Translations under genes and position numbers: made by a program | From: Hsuehochloa calcarea | Taxonomy: Eukaryota > Streptophyta > Magnoliopsida > Poales > Poaceae | DNA length: 64,000 nt | Assembly (NCBI GenBank): GCA_036346395.1 | Contig: CM070609.1 | Coordinates: 25,045,223-25,109,222 of the forward strand | Direction: 5' to 3' | The notes under the pieces: generated by a model | Database searches by the model: none | What the model saw: only the letters and a program-made list of their open reading frames with translations | Told to the model about the DNA's origin: nothing | Part shown: piece after piece, positions 34,986 to 46,423 of the stretch | Layout of the letters: every line of letters starts with the position of its first letter | Position numbering within the stretch: position 1 is the first letter of the stretch

Positions 34986-35494
34986 ATAATCAAGTAGATG
35001 TGTATTTATAGCCCCAACCATAAAACTAACCGTTACAACCGTATTCCTGAAAAATCAGGATTTGCAGTAGTACCGCTGTTGAACCCGGTACTACCGATCT
35101 TCGGCTCACAGGTCAGAATAGTAGTATTTAATGCTCTGAACTAGTCATTACACATAAAGTTAAGGTACTACCGTCAACTAGAAATCGGTACTACCGCAAT
35201 GCGGTCATACTGCTCGGCTAGAACGGAGTTACCGTTTTCTAGAGCTCAAGAATTCTCAAAAACACATTCTCTGGAATACTCGTATCGCTAAGAAAACTTC
35301 GGTACTACTGTGCTCTGGTAGTACCGCTTAGGGATTTGCGGTCATACCAATCCAATGGAGGTCAAAACTCCCAAAAATATGCTCTCTGTAATATACGTAC
35401 CGCCATGTATATTTTGGTACTACCGATGCGGTCGTTCCGAATTTTCAGAGAGTAGTAAACCACTCGAAAACACGCTCTTTGGAAAATATGTACC

Positions 35495-38400
35495 TGTCGA
35501 ACCCGGGAGTAACACCCTCAAATCCTTTGTGCATTTCTGAACTAGTCCCATGATCAGCAGCTAGTTCACACAGTAAACAAATATGGTAATATCCATAATT
35601 CGCATAACTTTATTAATAGACAGAGTTGATTACAAGAAAGGCTTACAAGCCAACTTTAAAAAAACACAACGGAAGACGAAGAAGTAGTGGAGTCCAGCTG
35701 ATCTGCCACAGGAAATCAACTGGGGTAGTGGCCTAGTCGTCGAGATCCACGCTAGTGGTGAAGTCCTTTTCCTCTGAAATTTATTTGCATTAAGCAAGGG
35801 TGAGCACAACTTCCGAGCTCGCAAGTTACAGCCAATAACAGAGTTAATACATGCATGTATATACGAAAGGAATGCTTATTGGTTGATTTTGCATAAAGCA
35901 ATGTTCCCTTTAAATATTTGCACTAAGTTCCAAAGCAGTTATTTTATACTAAAATTTATTTTATAAATTCTGAAGATTTATAGTAGGATAACCTCCATAT
36001 GAAATATGGTGATGGATACCCACCTATCACATGGCTTCCTGCCCAACTTCCCATTTGGATAGAAATCCAATGCCATTTGTTAAAGTTTTTTGAAAACAAA
36101 ATCAAAGTATAACTTTTAGTGGCTTTGCTCAGCATATCCATGACTGTGGACACGACTATTCGAATAGTTTTACACTCTGCAGAGGTTGTATATATTTACC
36201 CACAAGAGATAATTAACTTTTAATGTCCGTCTGACACACTTTCGTAGGTATGCGACTAAGTGATTATCACGAGACCTTTACAATTCGTCATCCCAAAGTA
36301 GTCATGCCCGCTAAGGTTTCACTTCCTTTTGATTAACCATCCGCTAGAAGTCCCCTCTTGTGCCGCTAAGGTTTCACTTCCATTGGGTTAACCACCCGCC
36401 GAAAACCTGGCCCCCTCTTGCGCCAAGTGGGAATACTGTCTAACCGACACCCACACACCAAAATGGCACAACTAACAATGGAACATTGCAAATTATTCAT
36501 CCCAGCCTGTCCCATTCCAGACTTGTAGTACTACGATGGAGCTTTACAAAATGCGGCTCAAAGACCCGTCCTTAACTGACTTGGGCGAGTTCCAAAATAA
36601 CTCCTAGGCCTCAACCCTACTCGGATTGAGCCCGTGCATAAACCTGCACCCACCAACTATCAATTTCGTCCCAGTCCAGACCATCATTTAATTTTATTTC
36701 ATTTTTCAAATCATTTGTAAACCTCCATGACACACCAATGCCATGGATACAATTTAAATAATTATTTGATTTTTGGCTGTAAATTCTCAAATCAAATATT
36801 TGAGGTCTAAGCATGGCTAAGCATAATTTTTTTCAAAATGTTATATTTCATACTATTGCATAAACTAGATTTTTTCTAAGGTGTGAAGATATTTTTGATT
36901 TAATAACAAAGTGAGCTATACAATGGTCATGGGAATAATTAAAATTTCAAGGCAAGTATTTAAATTACATTGAATAGAAATAGCATGCAATAATAATTTA
37001 AAATATTATTTAAATAATTCAAAATAATAGAATCAAATATGATGAAAGGTATAACTTGCCTTGCTTGGTTAATCGATGTTCTCAAACGGCGTCGAAATCC
37101 GGTTGTCCGAAGTCGTTGAGATCCATACGTGTAAAGGATCTAAATTCAAAAAAATCAAATAAAATCCATAAAATATAAAATAAATACTGGTAGAGAGGTA
37201 TCGACTTTATATGAATTTAGGAATTTGAATCAATAGAATCGGAGTTCGTATGAGGGAGAACGAATTTCTGGAACGTTGAATGTCATATGAAATATTAGAA
37301 TTCCGAATTTCACTATTCACTAGCTGATTCGGTTTCTGATTTTGGAATAGGAATAGAAAAAGATTTGTGTGTAATAAATAAAGGGTACACTTGAGAATTG
37401 AAAGATGTAAATGTCAAGTGGGCCCAATTGTTATATTCACAGGAAAAAATTATCTACAGCAGTTACTTACAGATCAGTACGTACGGAGCATACGTGGCAA
37501 ATGGAGAGGAGTTAGCGGGTGAGATTTGTGGCAAAACGAAGAGGGACACGTAGGTAACGCAACACTCACCTCGGTTGTGGTGGAACGGGCACGGTTGGCC
37601 GGCAGCAGCGACGACACCCAAAATGGACCAAATAAATAATAGAAGTTAAATAAAATCTAAAAATTATAGGATGAATTTAGATAAATTTAGAAGAAAGAAT
37701 CAACATATTTGGAGTTTGTATGAGAGATAACAAATATTTGAAAGGAATAAATGTACATATACAAAAGAGTGACAACTAGATAACATGGTACTGTCTCATG
37801 TAAATACGTGAACAGCATGCATGTGCCATGGAGGAGATGGCCGCACTGGTGAGAGGAAGGGAGAGGTGGCCAAAAAATAATAAAAATGGAACCACGGCGA
37901 GGTAATCTACTCGATGGTAGTGGCGGCTTGGCCAGTGGCGACGACGACGCGCAAATGAAATAAATAGAAAAAATTAAATTAAATCTAAAAATTATAAAAT
38001 AAATACTAAAAAATAAATGATGAATTTATATGAATTTAGAAGAAAGAATCAATGGATTTAAAATTTGTATTTGAAAGAACAAAATTTTGGAATGAGTAAA
38101 CGAACATGTACAAAGAGGCTTGACTAGAAAATTTGCTACTGCTCTTTGTGTTCCAGCCGAATAGGAAGAAGTACGGAGGAAATGGCTGCGCCGGCGAGAG
38201 AAAGGGAGAGAGGCTGTGGCGAACAACAAAAATGGGACCTCGGTGAGGTACTCTACCTGATGGTCGTGGCGGCTCGGCCGACGGTGATGCGACGCCGCGG
38301 CTGCGGGCAGTGCACGAGCGACGGTGTTCCGGCGATGCTCTGGCGAAGGCGAGGTGAGCACCACGTAGAACGTCACGAGGTGAAGTTAGGGGTGGTGGAG

Positions 38401-39305
38401 ATGGCAGCGACGCTCCATTGTAGGCGACGCAAATGGCCGAGAAACGACGTTCGGCCGACGACGGAAAAACTTTGATTGTGGAGAGAAGAAAGCGAGGGAG
38501 GAGCTAAGATTTTCGGGGATGAATGAGAGAGAGGAGAGGCACGCTGTGCTCCAATTTATAGGGGTTGTGGTGGACAAGAGGAGGAGATCAAGAAGTGGAT
38601 GTCATGGCTGGACATGTCGCGTTCCCGTGATTTCGCGCATTGATGAGGGGAGGAATGGCCGGGAATGGAGGTGGAGTGATGAGGGGAATTGATGGCCACT
38701 AATTTGGGGAAGAACCGTGGAGGGAATCACGAGTTTTGGTGAGCTTCATTTGGGCGTTCATGGCGTCGGGTGTGCTGCTGTGTTCTCTGGAGAAGAACAC
38801 GATTGGAGAAGAAGGGATAAAAGAAAGAGGGAAAGTGTAATTAAAAGTATGATTTTTTTATTTTTTTTATTTTGGAAATTACAAATTAAGCACTAAATCA
38901 AATAGATTTTTAGAACATAGCAAATAGAGTGCAAAAATTCTATAAAAATTTCTAGAATTATTTTGAACTTAATAAAAATACTTCCAACTTAAAGCCGGCT
39001 TTTATTTTTGCACATAATTATTTTGATTTTTTGGAAAATAGGAAAACCCTTTTTAAATACCAGAAAATTCCATAAATTTATTAAAATTTTATTTTTCACT
39101 AAAAATACAACAAAATTCCAGAAAATTTGTTTTTGACTTTAGAACCATGAAATTAAATAATTGATTTTATTTATTTCCTTTTAACATAGAAAACTTTTTT
39201 TAAAACTACAAAAAATCAAGGAAAATCTTTGATAGCCAGAAAATCCAAAAAAAATAATAACATTATTTATTTTTATTTTGGTAACAGAACTTTGGGATGT
39301 TATAG
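35495..39305. mobile_element. 3.8-kb LTR-like insertion inside the minus-strand Sirevirus LTR
   Basis: The host palindrome unit AAAATATGTACC...GCCATGTATATTTCGG is interrupted. GTACC (35490-35494) and GTAAC (39306-39310) flank the insertion as a probable 5-bp target duplication with one change. Near-terminal sequence AACACCCTCAAA (35510) is roughly complementary to TTTGGGATGTTATA at 39305. There is no coding similarity across the element, so a very long solo LTR or non-autonomous element is most likely. GC-rich stretches at 37560-37620, 37850-37960 and 38160-38480 alternate with AT-rich repeats. Confidence 0.6.
37130..38110. repeat. Three diverged internal repeats of the 3.8-kb insertion
   Basis: Blocks at about 37137-37262, 37621-37747 and 37965-38100 share AAATAAAATC, TTTATATGAATTTAG(G/A)A, GAATCAA and GTATGAG(G/A)GA. 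Each is followed or preceded by a GC-rich stretch with CGGC-rich sequence. Spacing is about 350-480 bp. Confidence 0.55.
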
Positions 39306-39937
39306 TAACGCCATGTATATTTCGGTACTACCGACCTACGGTAGTACCGCAATTGAAATGAGGTCGTTTTGATTTTCAGAGAGTAGCAAACTACTAAAAA
39401 ACACGCTCTCTGAAAAATACGTACCGCCATATAAATATCGGTACTACCGACTTACAGTAGTACCGCTTATCAACAATGGTCATACCGATTTTCAAATTAT
39501 TTTTCCGGAAGCTCAAATTAAGACAATGCATGAACCCTAGTTGATCATAATGGTACAAAAATAGTTCCTCAAGCTACTAGCCATGATCCCTCTTTATAGT
39601 ACAACATTTATACTATAAATCTGATCTTTTCTCCAAACACGAGATCAGTAAAAACTACAAAAGTGTCCTTAAGCTATATAATACCTTTTGTCTTAATCCA
39701 TTCTGATCTTCCACTATATTCGTCTTGCCAATGACCTTATCATCAAATATTCATCGGACTTGGACCAATAACACGACTTGGCACATATATTAGTCTTTTA
39801 ACATAATGTTGCCATTAATTACCAAAACCAACTATGATGGCCTAGATACTTTCAGTTGTCTTCACGTACCACCTACGGTTCCTCGCTTCCTGAGGCACCA
39901 GCATCAATAAAGTTAATTTGCACCCTGTGCACAAAAT

Positions 39938-40294
39938 TCACATACACCATCTGGCTCCCGTATATCGCTGCATCGGCCTTGGTAGCAATATGCATGTACT
40001 GGTCTCATGCAACACTACCATCACCTTGAGTAGCTCCCATATGCCCTGCCCTCCTTTATTTGTGTAGGTGATCTCCTGTATGACAAGTTTCTTTGTCGTT
40101 GCTTCCGTGTTGAACTTTGTTTGGATGCAACTCCTTAACTCGTGAATATTCATTGCATCTAGACCTTCCACCCGGACCACCTTGTACTGGTATCTTGACA
40201 GGCTCAACCCGTCCGGTCCGTCCCATACGAGACCAACGCCATAAAACACAAGCAAGTGTTGCATGTTGGACATTACATAAAGCCACAAAAACAC
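39938..40294 (-). pseudogene. Fragment resembling the N-terminus of a Mutator-like transposase
   Basis: A 118-aa minus-strand frame contains FYGVGLVWDGPDGLSLSRYQ, then VVRVEGLDAMNIHELRSCIQ and ITYTNKGGQGIWELLKV. The pattern (short beta strands, an acidic glycine turn, then an 'HEL..cIq' helix) resembles the N-terminal PB1-like region of grass MULE transposases. No catalytic or zinc-finger region follows, so at best this is an isolated fragment. I am not sure of the family. Confidence 0.35.
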
Positions 40295-41323
40295 AATACA
40301 TATGTTAGGAGCAATTCATCGTTCTTTACCGTACACAATCAAATAAACATGTTGCGCTATTTAGTCTACATTTTCCTACCACCTCAAAATAACTACACCT
40401 CCCGACCTAACCAGAATAACGACTTTCAGGTAATCAATGCATATTAAAAAAGTACTAAATAATTACAACTAATTAATTTGGACTTAATAACCATGACTAA
40501 TTATTTGTGACTAAATAAACTACGACGAGATAATTACAACTAAACAACTACGACTAACTGACTACGACCAATTAGTAACTACTAATTAATATGGACTAAG
40601 TAAGCACTACTAACAAATTTATTAATCGCTACTAATTAATATGGACTAAGTAAGCACGACTAACAAATTTATTAATACTACTAATTAATATGGACTAAGA
40701 TATTACGACTAGTTAATTACAACTAATAAATCGGGTGGAGCTGATGTGACTGGCGACCGAATGGGAGGGAATCGATTCCCTTCCACGAGGCGTGTCCGTG
40801 CCCCTGAAATTTTATTCCAAAGATTAAATTTCACATGAAATGACGGGCTCACTCGTCCGTGCGCCAGGGGTGGTCGTACCCCCGACGCACGAACGATCCA
40901 AGTCTGTGCCTCTGGCGCACGGACGCGGCAAGTCCGGGCTAGGGGCGCACGAACTCGGTTGCGTTTTGACCTTTGTGTGTGAATGAGGGGCTTCGGAATC
41001 CGACGAACAGACGAGATGACGTGTTACCCACCGACGGCTCTGTGGTGCTATTTTTACTTTGATTCGGAGAGGGAGTTAATTTGTTATTGAGCACATCAAC
41101 GATACTATATTAGCCAAAAACTCACCCACACCCAATAGTTTTTTTGCTTTGATTCGGAGAGGAGGCTAAATTAGCTATTGAGCGCAACGATGTTATATTA
41201 GCCACTAAACTCGTGCAATACCCACACCCATCACGGTAGCATTTTTTTAGGAGGATCAAGTTATATTTTTTTATTTATTCTTTGTTGACCTGAGGAAAGG
41301 GTTAGGTGCAGTTTCAAAGTATA
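40295..41323. other. Intergenic sequence with two tandem repeats
   Basis: A 50-bp tandem repeat (ACTAATTAATATGGACTAAG) has copies at 40581, 40631 and 40680. A 90-bp direct repeat containing CTTTGATTCGGAGAG has copies near 41057 and 41147, covering about 41053-41233. No gene is recognised. Confidence 0.5.
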
Positions 41324-41500
41324 CTCCCTCAGTTCCTAAATAAATGACGTTTTTGGAATTTGCACTTCAATCAAGGCACATATATATAAATGGTCAAACT
41401 GTCCTCCTTTATTAGTCCATTTATTGTTTTTCGATGGTTTGTGTTATACTAATCCATAGTTGCCTTGGGAATAATAAATTGTAAGTGTATGCAAAAGAAA
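41324..41500. mobile_element. One end of a Stowaway-type (Tc1/mariner) MITE
   Basis: TA followed by CTCCCTCAGTTCCTAAATAA is the standard grass Stowaway terminus, and the following AATGACGTTTTTGGAATTTG also fits the family. The complementary right end is not seen before the peroxidase promoter, so the copy is probably truncated. Confidence 0.5.
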
Positions 41501-41636
41501 AAACAGTTTAAAATGAATTGATGGCATCTAATAAGTTCAAAGAAAAAAATAATCGCTCGGATTACATATATTATATTGCGACTATGATATCTCGTCGAGA
41601 CCTGTCTTTAATTGCCGATTCGATACCTGTGGAAGC

Positions 41637-41643
41637 TATATAA
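41637..41643 (+). promoter_or_regulatory. TATA box of the peroxidase gene
   Basis: TATATAA within GCTATATAACTACC lies 128 bp upstream of the ATG at 41771. That would place transcription start near 41670 and give a short GC-rich 5' UTR. Confidence 0.65.
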
Positions 41644-41770
41644 CTACCAGCTGGGGCCTCGAGGGCTGTACTGTACGCTGCCACCGAGCAGAGTAGAGCA
41701 GAACCTCTCAGAGCCAGAGAGGCCTGCCCACCCCTGTGTGCGCGCGTGCGAGTCCCGCTCTGCTCTCGCC

Positions 41771-44148
41771 ATGGCGTTACCCCACGGCCGCGTTCTCTTC
41801 TTCCTCGTGGCGCTTCTCGTGTTTCTGTGCCGCGCCGAGGCGGCCGTCAAGGAGCTGAAGGTCGGGTACTACGCCAAGACGTGCCCCAAGGCGGAGGAGA
41901 TCGTGCGGGCGTCCATCACCAGCGCGCGCGCCCGCGAGGCGCGCAGCGTCGCCTCCGTCATGCGCCTCCAGTTCCACGACTGCTTCGTCAACGTGAGCGA
42001 TCTCCGCGTACGCAATCTCGTCTCGCTACGGTGGTGCGTGATTTCTGACTGATTTGTCGAGATTTTTGTTGTTCGTCGTCGTGCGTGAAGGGGTGCGACG
42101 GGTCGGTGCTGATGGACGACACGCCGACGATGCTGGGGGAGAAGGAGGCGCTGTCCAACATAAACTCCCTGCGGTCGTTCGAGGTCATCGACAAGGTCAA
42201 GGAGGCGCTGGAAGAGCACTGCCCCGGCATCGTCTCCTGCGCCGACATCATCGTCATGGCCGCCCGCGACGCCGTCGTCCTGGTACGTACGTTTCCCTCA
42301 CTCAAGTAACCCGTGCGAGGCAGATTCATGCGTTCTTTAGTACGGGGACGATGCGCGTGCCGTTTTTGCACTTAATCTTTTTAGGCGGAGCATTCAAGTT
42401 TTCCGAAATCATAAATGGTGAAGCAAAGAACAATTTCTAAACTACTTAAAAAATGAATCAGCGACGGTCCGTTCTCTCTAATGCGATATGAGCCGTTAAA
42501 TTTATATTTCTTCATGAGATATGAGCTGTTAGATCTCGTTCTTTCTCGATTCCTCCTGTGCGTACGGTTGGCCACCCATAGCCTTCTCTTCACCCCCACC
42601 CCAACTGCCTAAGCCGGTGCGCAAGAAGCCTAAAAATTCAATCGATCTTTTGTAAGAACGGGTTACTGATGGATCACTTGCATTGTAGACTAAGCACGAC
42701 GACGATTGATGAGATATAATTTTTTTTAATCCTTAGTAAAGCATAGGCATTGAACTTGTTTTAGAAGAAAAAAAAAACAATAGCCTGATTCTCAATCACG
42801 TACTACCTACAACTTCACCACTATATAACCATGTCAGTTTTATCATTTCATTTTCCCCTCCAAGTGCTATGTACCCTTTGAGCGGGTAGGATACTAGGAT
42901 GGCATCACTCGTCCTGTCATCCAACGGCGTGCACCCTTTGCACCTATGTGGAGCTGTCAATAGAATATAAATTATCTGTTTTTTTCGGCATCTAAATTCG
43001 GTTAGTAGTGAATACTGTAACAAGGCGGGAGGGCCTCACCTACGAAAGCACCAACGCCGCAGGCCGCGGTTATAAGTAGCCTTCGGCATTCGGCTTTTCG
43101 TGCAGACAATCGCACTGTGTTGGGCGCTGTCAAACCTGTCCTTGACACCAGGAAAGGCAGCGAAGGCTGGGCCTTGGCTCCATCATCCACGAAATGTTTT
43201 TAAGTAATCACTGAATTACTTCGTCATAAATGAGCAGTACATATGGGTTTAAGTTTATGCCATAGCCGCAAATGTGGCTTTCTAAACAAAACGTATATAT
43301 CTCTTACGGCCATTTATGGTTTTGGTTAATTTTTCCGATGAACTCGTGCATGAACTGGATACAAGTAAATTAACATTTGGTTAGTTAACCGATTGATGTG
43401 CAAGTCACAATTCTAGCATCGTGATGTACTACTGGGAGACATACTACAGTACTAGTAAGCTTGTTTGACCATGGAGTCAATATGTTAACTTGGTTTGATC
43501 GGCTAACTCTTTGTTTTTTTCTCCTCACAGACCGGTGGGCCCCACTGGGACGTGAGGCTTGGGCGCGAGGACAGCCTGACGGCGAGCCAGGAGGACTCGG
43601 ACAATATCATGCCGAGCCCGCGCGCCAACGCGAGCGCGCTCATCCACCTCTTCGCCGGCTACAACCTCACCGCCACCGACCTCGTCGCGCTCTCCGGCTC
43701 GCACTCCATCGGCAAGGCCCGCTGCTTCTCCATCGTCTTCCGCCTCTACAACCAGTCCGGCTCTGGCCGGCCCGACCTCAACATGGACCCGGCCTACCGC
43801 GCCGCGCTCGACGCGCTCTGCCCCCAGGGCGGCGACAAGAACGTCACCGGTGGCATGGACGCCACCCCCGTCGTCTTCGACAACCAGTACTTCAAGGACC
43901 TCGTCCACCTCCGCGGGTTCTTGAACTCCGACCAGACGCTCTTCTCCGACAACGCCAAGACCCAGCAGGTGGTGAGGCAGTTCAGCAAGGACCAGGACGC
44001 CTTCTTCAAGGCCTTCATCGAGGGGATGATCAAGATGGGCGAGCTGCAGAACCCCAGGAAGGGGGAGATACGGCGCAACTGCCGCGTCGCCAACGGCTCT
44101 CCGCCAGTGGAGACGGAGGTGGTGGCGTCCCGGGTCGTAGACTTCTGA
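41771..44148 (+). CDS. Class III (secretory) peroxidase, three exons, 343 aa
   Basis: Exons 41771-41992, 42091-42282 and 43531-44148, joined at GT-AG introns in phase 0, encode 343 aa with no internal stop. Residues 1 to about 25 form a signal peptide (MALPHGRVLFFLVALLVFLC). The distal haem site is RLQFHDCFVN with Arg65 and His69; the proximal ligand is His196 in LVALSGSHSIGKARC. The eight conserved cysteines are at 38, 71, 76, 118, 124, 203, 235 and 322, and NxS/T sites are at 171, 183, 212 and 242. Such enzymes oxidise phenolics with H2O2 in the apoplast or vacuole, acting in lignification, wall cross-linking and defence. Two introns rather than the classical three are present, with no interruption in the proximal-His half. 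The substrate cannot be deduced. Confidence 0.96.
42283..43530 (+). other. Intron 2 of the peroxidase gene (1248 bp)
   Basis: It starts GTACGT and ends CTCCTCACAG. It is AT-richer than the exons, with no recognised coding or transposon domain. ATATGAGC(C/T)GTTA occurs twice near 42490 and 42520 as a small local repeat. Short frames within it are not supported. Confidence 0.85.
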
Positions 44149-44429
44149 GCTCCAGTGGGTGCTCGAGAAGAGCTCTGATATGCGAATAATGTATTGGCAG
44201 AGTTTTTGGTCGCGTGGTATTTCTGTGCCTACCAATAAGCGGTTAATTTCAGAGCTACCGCTTCTTGATAATTGGTGATAAATAATTGAGAAATCGAGTA
44301 GATTAATTATCATAGCCTTTAGTAACTGACAATGCTTCAAGGTTTGGTTCTCGGTCCTGCAAAGATTAACTAGTTCCTAAATGGGCAAGAACTTTTTTAC
44401 AATCAGCTAAATGAGATACTTAGACCTAA

Positions 44430-44776
44430 GAGCCTCTACAATAGTCCATATCACTTGTTACTAAAGGATGAATACATCAGCATTTAGGTGATATAGAGGA
44501 GAGATCGTGAGAAGAGAAAGTGGGTTTATTACTAGACGAAGAAACAAACAAGTTGTTCATACCATACCAAGACACAAGAAACAAGAAGATATTTGTTGGA
44601 AACTTGTTTGTTACTAAAAACTCGTTTTGTGGGTCATGCATGCTTGTAGCAATTAAAGTCTTAGGTACAAGCTCAAGAAACAATCCATTAAAATGCTTGT
44701 TTCTTTTTTATTAGATTGAGTACTCTCTCTCTCTTCTCTTAGTAACAAACAAACAAACAAACTATTGTAGATGCTC
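44430..44776. mobile_element. Tourist-like (PIF/Harbinger) MITE, 347 bp
   Basis: The left terminus GAGCCTCTACAATAGT is matched by the right terminus ACTATTGTAGATGCTC (complement with one change). TAA flanks both sides (44427-44429 and 44777-44779), the 3-bp target duplication of PIF/Harbinger elements. The sub-terminal sequence is also partly palindromic (AACAAACAAGTTG...AACTTGTTTG). It lies about 280 bp downstream of the peroxidase stop codon and could contribute 3' UTR or polyadenylation sequence. Confidence 0.85.
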
Positions 44777-44784
44777 TAACTAAG

Positions 44785-45380
44785 GTGTCAACGGATCGAA
44801 TACGAATTGAACAGTGTTTTTCTGTATTCAGATTCATATTTTCTAAATGAATATGAATACGAATCCGAATATTGTCGAATACGAATATAAATCGTATTCA
44901 TATTTTCTAAATGAGTAAAATATGAATTTGAATATTGTCAAATACGAATACGAATCGAATGTTGTAACGAATACTAATAGTAATCGGATACCTACTCTAT
45001 TTAGTCGGATTCGAATATCCTCGTAACTTATATAATGGTAAGATATTTATGATACTTTATCCTCAGGCATAGCATACTTAATCATTGTAGTTTATCTATT
45101 TCACTTAAAAACATCAATTCACGTTAAACTAAAAATATTCATTCAACTAATTAGTCATACTGTAATAAAATAACTATATTATTTTATTGAATACGAATAC
45201 AAATAGTGTTGATAAAATAACATTCCGGATAGCAAAAGTTCATACCATATTCGTATCTATATATTTTATGTGAATACGAATAGAAGGGAAACTATTAATC
45301 GGATGGAAAAAAAACCATATTTACAACCTTGTGAACACTATAGTCGAATAAACGGATAATTCGTAGCCTACCCTGAAAAA
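44785..45380. repeat. AT-rich region of degenerate GAATACGAAT repeats
   Basis: GAATACGAAT and its complement ATTCGTATTC recur many times from about 44805 to 45360, with ATTGTCGAATACG repeated near 44870 and 44935. Similar sequences are dispersed in grass genomes, probably as a non-autonomous DNA element. I could not define ends. No gene is present. Confidence 0.5.
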
Positions 45381-45541
45381 CTAATGTGATGGCAGCACAT
45401 GCTAATCAGATAGGTACAGGTCTAATGAGGGCAACCAGTGACATACATGCATACATACCTAGTTGCTCCCGATACAAAAGCGTGCTTTCAAAAAAGCTAG
45501 CATTCCAACATCAAGTTAAAAGAAATGAAAGTAGAAAAGAC

Positions 45542-45828
45542 AAAACAACTTAGAAGCGTACGTATATAAAAGCAAAGATGAAAGGTACAGTGTATTCCCC
45601 ACACACGCGCCGCTGTATTTATAAGAATTACCATCTTTGTTTTGTTTTGTTTTGTTGCAAAATTGACCTCCTGCCGCGCGGATAAAACAACTTAGAAGCG
45701 TACGTATATAAAAAGCAAAGAGGAAAGGTACAGTGTATTCCCCACACACGCGCCGCTGTATTTATAAGGATTACCATTTTTGTTTTGTTTTGTTTTTTTT
45801 TCGTTGCAAAATTGACCTCCTACCGCAC
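45542..45828. repeat. 142-bp tandem duplication of a promoter-like block
   Basis: Copies start at 45542 and 45684 (AAAACAACTTAGAAGCGTAC) and run through CAGTGTATTCCCCACACACG, CGCCGCTGTATTTATAAG and TTGCAAAATTGACCTCCT. Each holds a TATA-like TATTTATAAG. The few differences are single changes and one homopolymer length, so the duplication is fairly recent. Confidence 0.8.
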
Positions 45829-46030
45829 GGCCGCCATGCGGCAGCCCCTCCCCGCCCGCCACACGCCCTCCTCCCGCACTGTCGCCGTGCGGTGGCGGCC
45901 TACCGCACGACTACCATGCGGTGGCGGCCTACCACACGACCACCATGCGGTGGCCCTACCACGTCGACACCGTCTACACGGCCACCGTGTGGTGGCTACC
46001 TCCCGCACGACCACTGTGCAGTAGCCCCGC
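45829..46030. repeat. CCGCACG...CATGCGG palindromic GC-rich repeat cluster
   Basis: About six imperfect units of some 30 bp (CCGCACGACCACCATGCGGT and variants) occur in tandem, and each can fold because CCGCAC/CATGCGG are near-complementary. Frames on both strands are low-complexity Pro/Arg/His products of the repeat. It directly follows the duplicated promoter-like block, so the two may be parts of one element. Confidence 0.6.
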
Positions 46031-46199
46031 CACGCGTCGCCCAAAAGACTCGAACCCGGAAAAAAACCAACACAAAAACCATGCCACGTGTTGTTCGCAC
46101 AGAGTTTCAAATTAGGCCCTCCATCCACCGCACGTGCAAGCCTCCTTTTCCACCGAAAAACATGTTGCATCATTCTGTCACCTCCATCTAATTGATGTC

Positions 46200-46423
46200 T
46201 CTCATGTCAAATCCTTATCTCCTGCATATGCATGCATCCATGCATGCGAGAGATTTCTCTCTCGGCTCGCAGAGGCTATAAATAGCCAGCGAGAATGATT
46301 AAGTTTCGTCGTCTCGCTCGGTCGCTCTCTCTTGGTTGCCTCTGTCGAATTTATATTTGGGGGACGTTTTAGCATTATTAAGCACTGTCAGTTGCAACCA
46401 TATTAACATGTATTTTTTCCGGG
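46200..46423 (+). promoter_or_regulatory. Orphan TATA/RY promoter-like segment
   Basis: CATATGCATGCATCCATGCATG (about 46224-46245) contains RY-type CATGCA motifs bound by B3-domain factors. GGCTATAAATAGCC, a near-perfect TATA box, follows at 46275-46288, and then a CT-rich leader-like stretch (GTCGCTCTCTCTTGG). No coding sequence follows: the sequence runs into a Sirevirus LTR at about 46424. It may be a gene promoter cut off by the insertion, or part of another element. Confidence 0.45.

Larger units (their letters stand above)
34990..39863 (-). mobile_element. Sirevirus LTR in minus orientation, split by an insertion
   Basis: On the minus strand the LTR starts TGAAAGTATCTAGGCC (39863), the usual opening of Maximus-type Sirevirus LTRs. 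It continues through CTAGTAGCTTGAGG and GATCAACTAGGGTTCATGC and a block of GGTAGTACCG-type palindromes (39530-39310). It is then interrupted by a 3.8-kb element and resumes at 35489-34990. The same order of landmarks is found on the plus strand at 46424-47170. Beyond 34990 the match is lost, so the 3' part of the LTR is missing. Confidence 0.78.

Noticed and set aside
43461..44340. Long alternative frames on both strands over peroxidase exon 3
   Set aside because: These are shadows of a GC-rich coding exon. Only the frame with the haem-ligand and cysteine pattern is real.
45733..46191. 152-aa frame rich in Pro, Arg and His
   Set aside because: It is a read-through of the CCGCACG/CATGCGG repeat cluster, with comparable frames on both strands.
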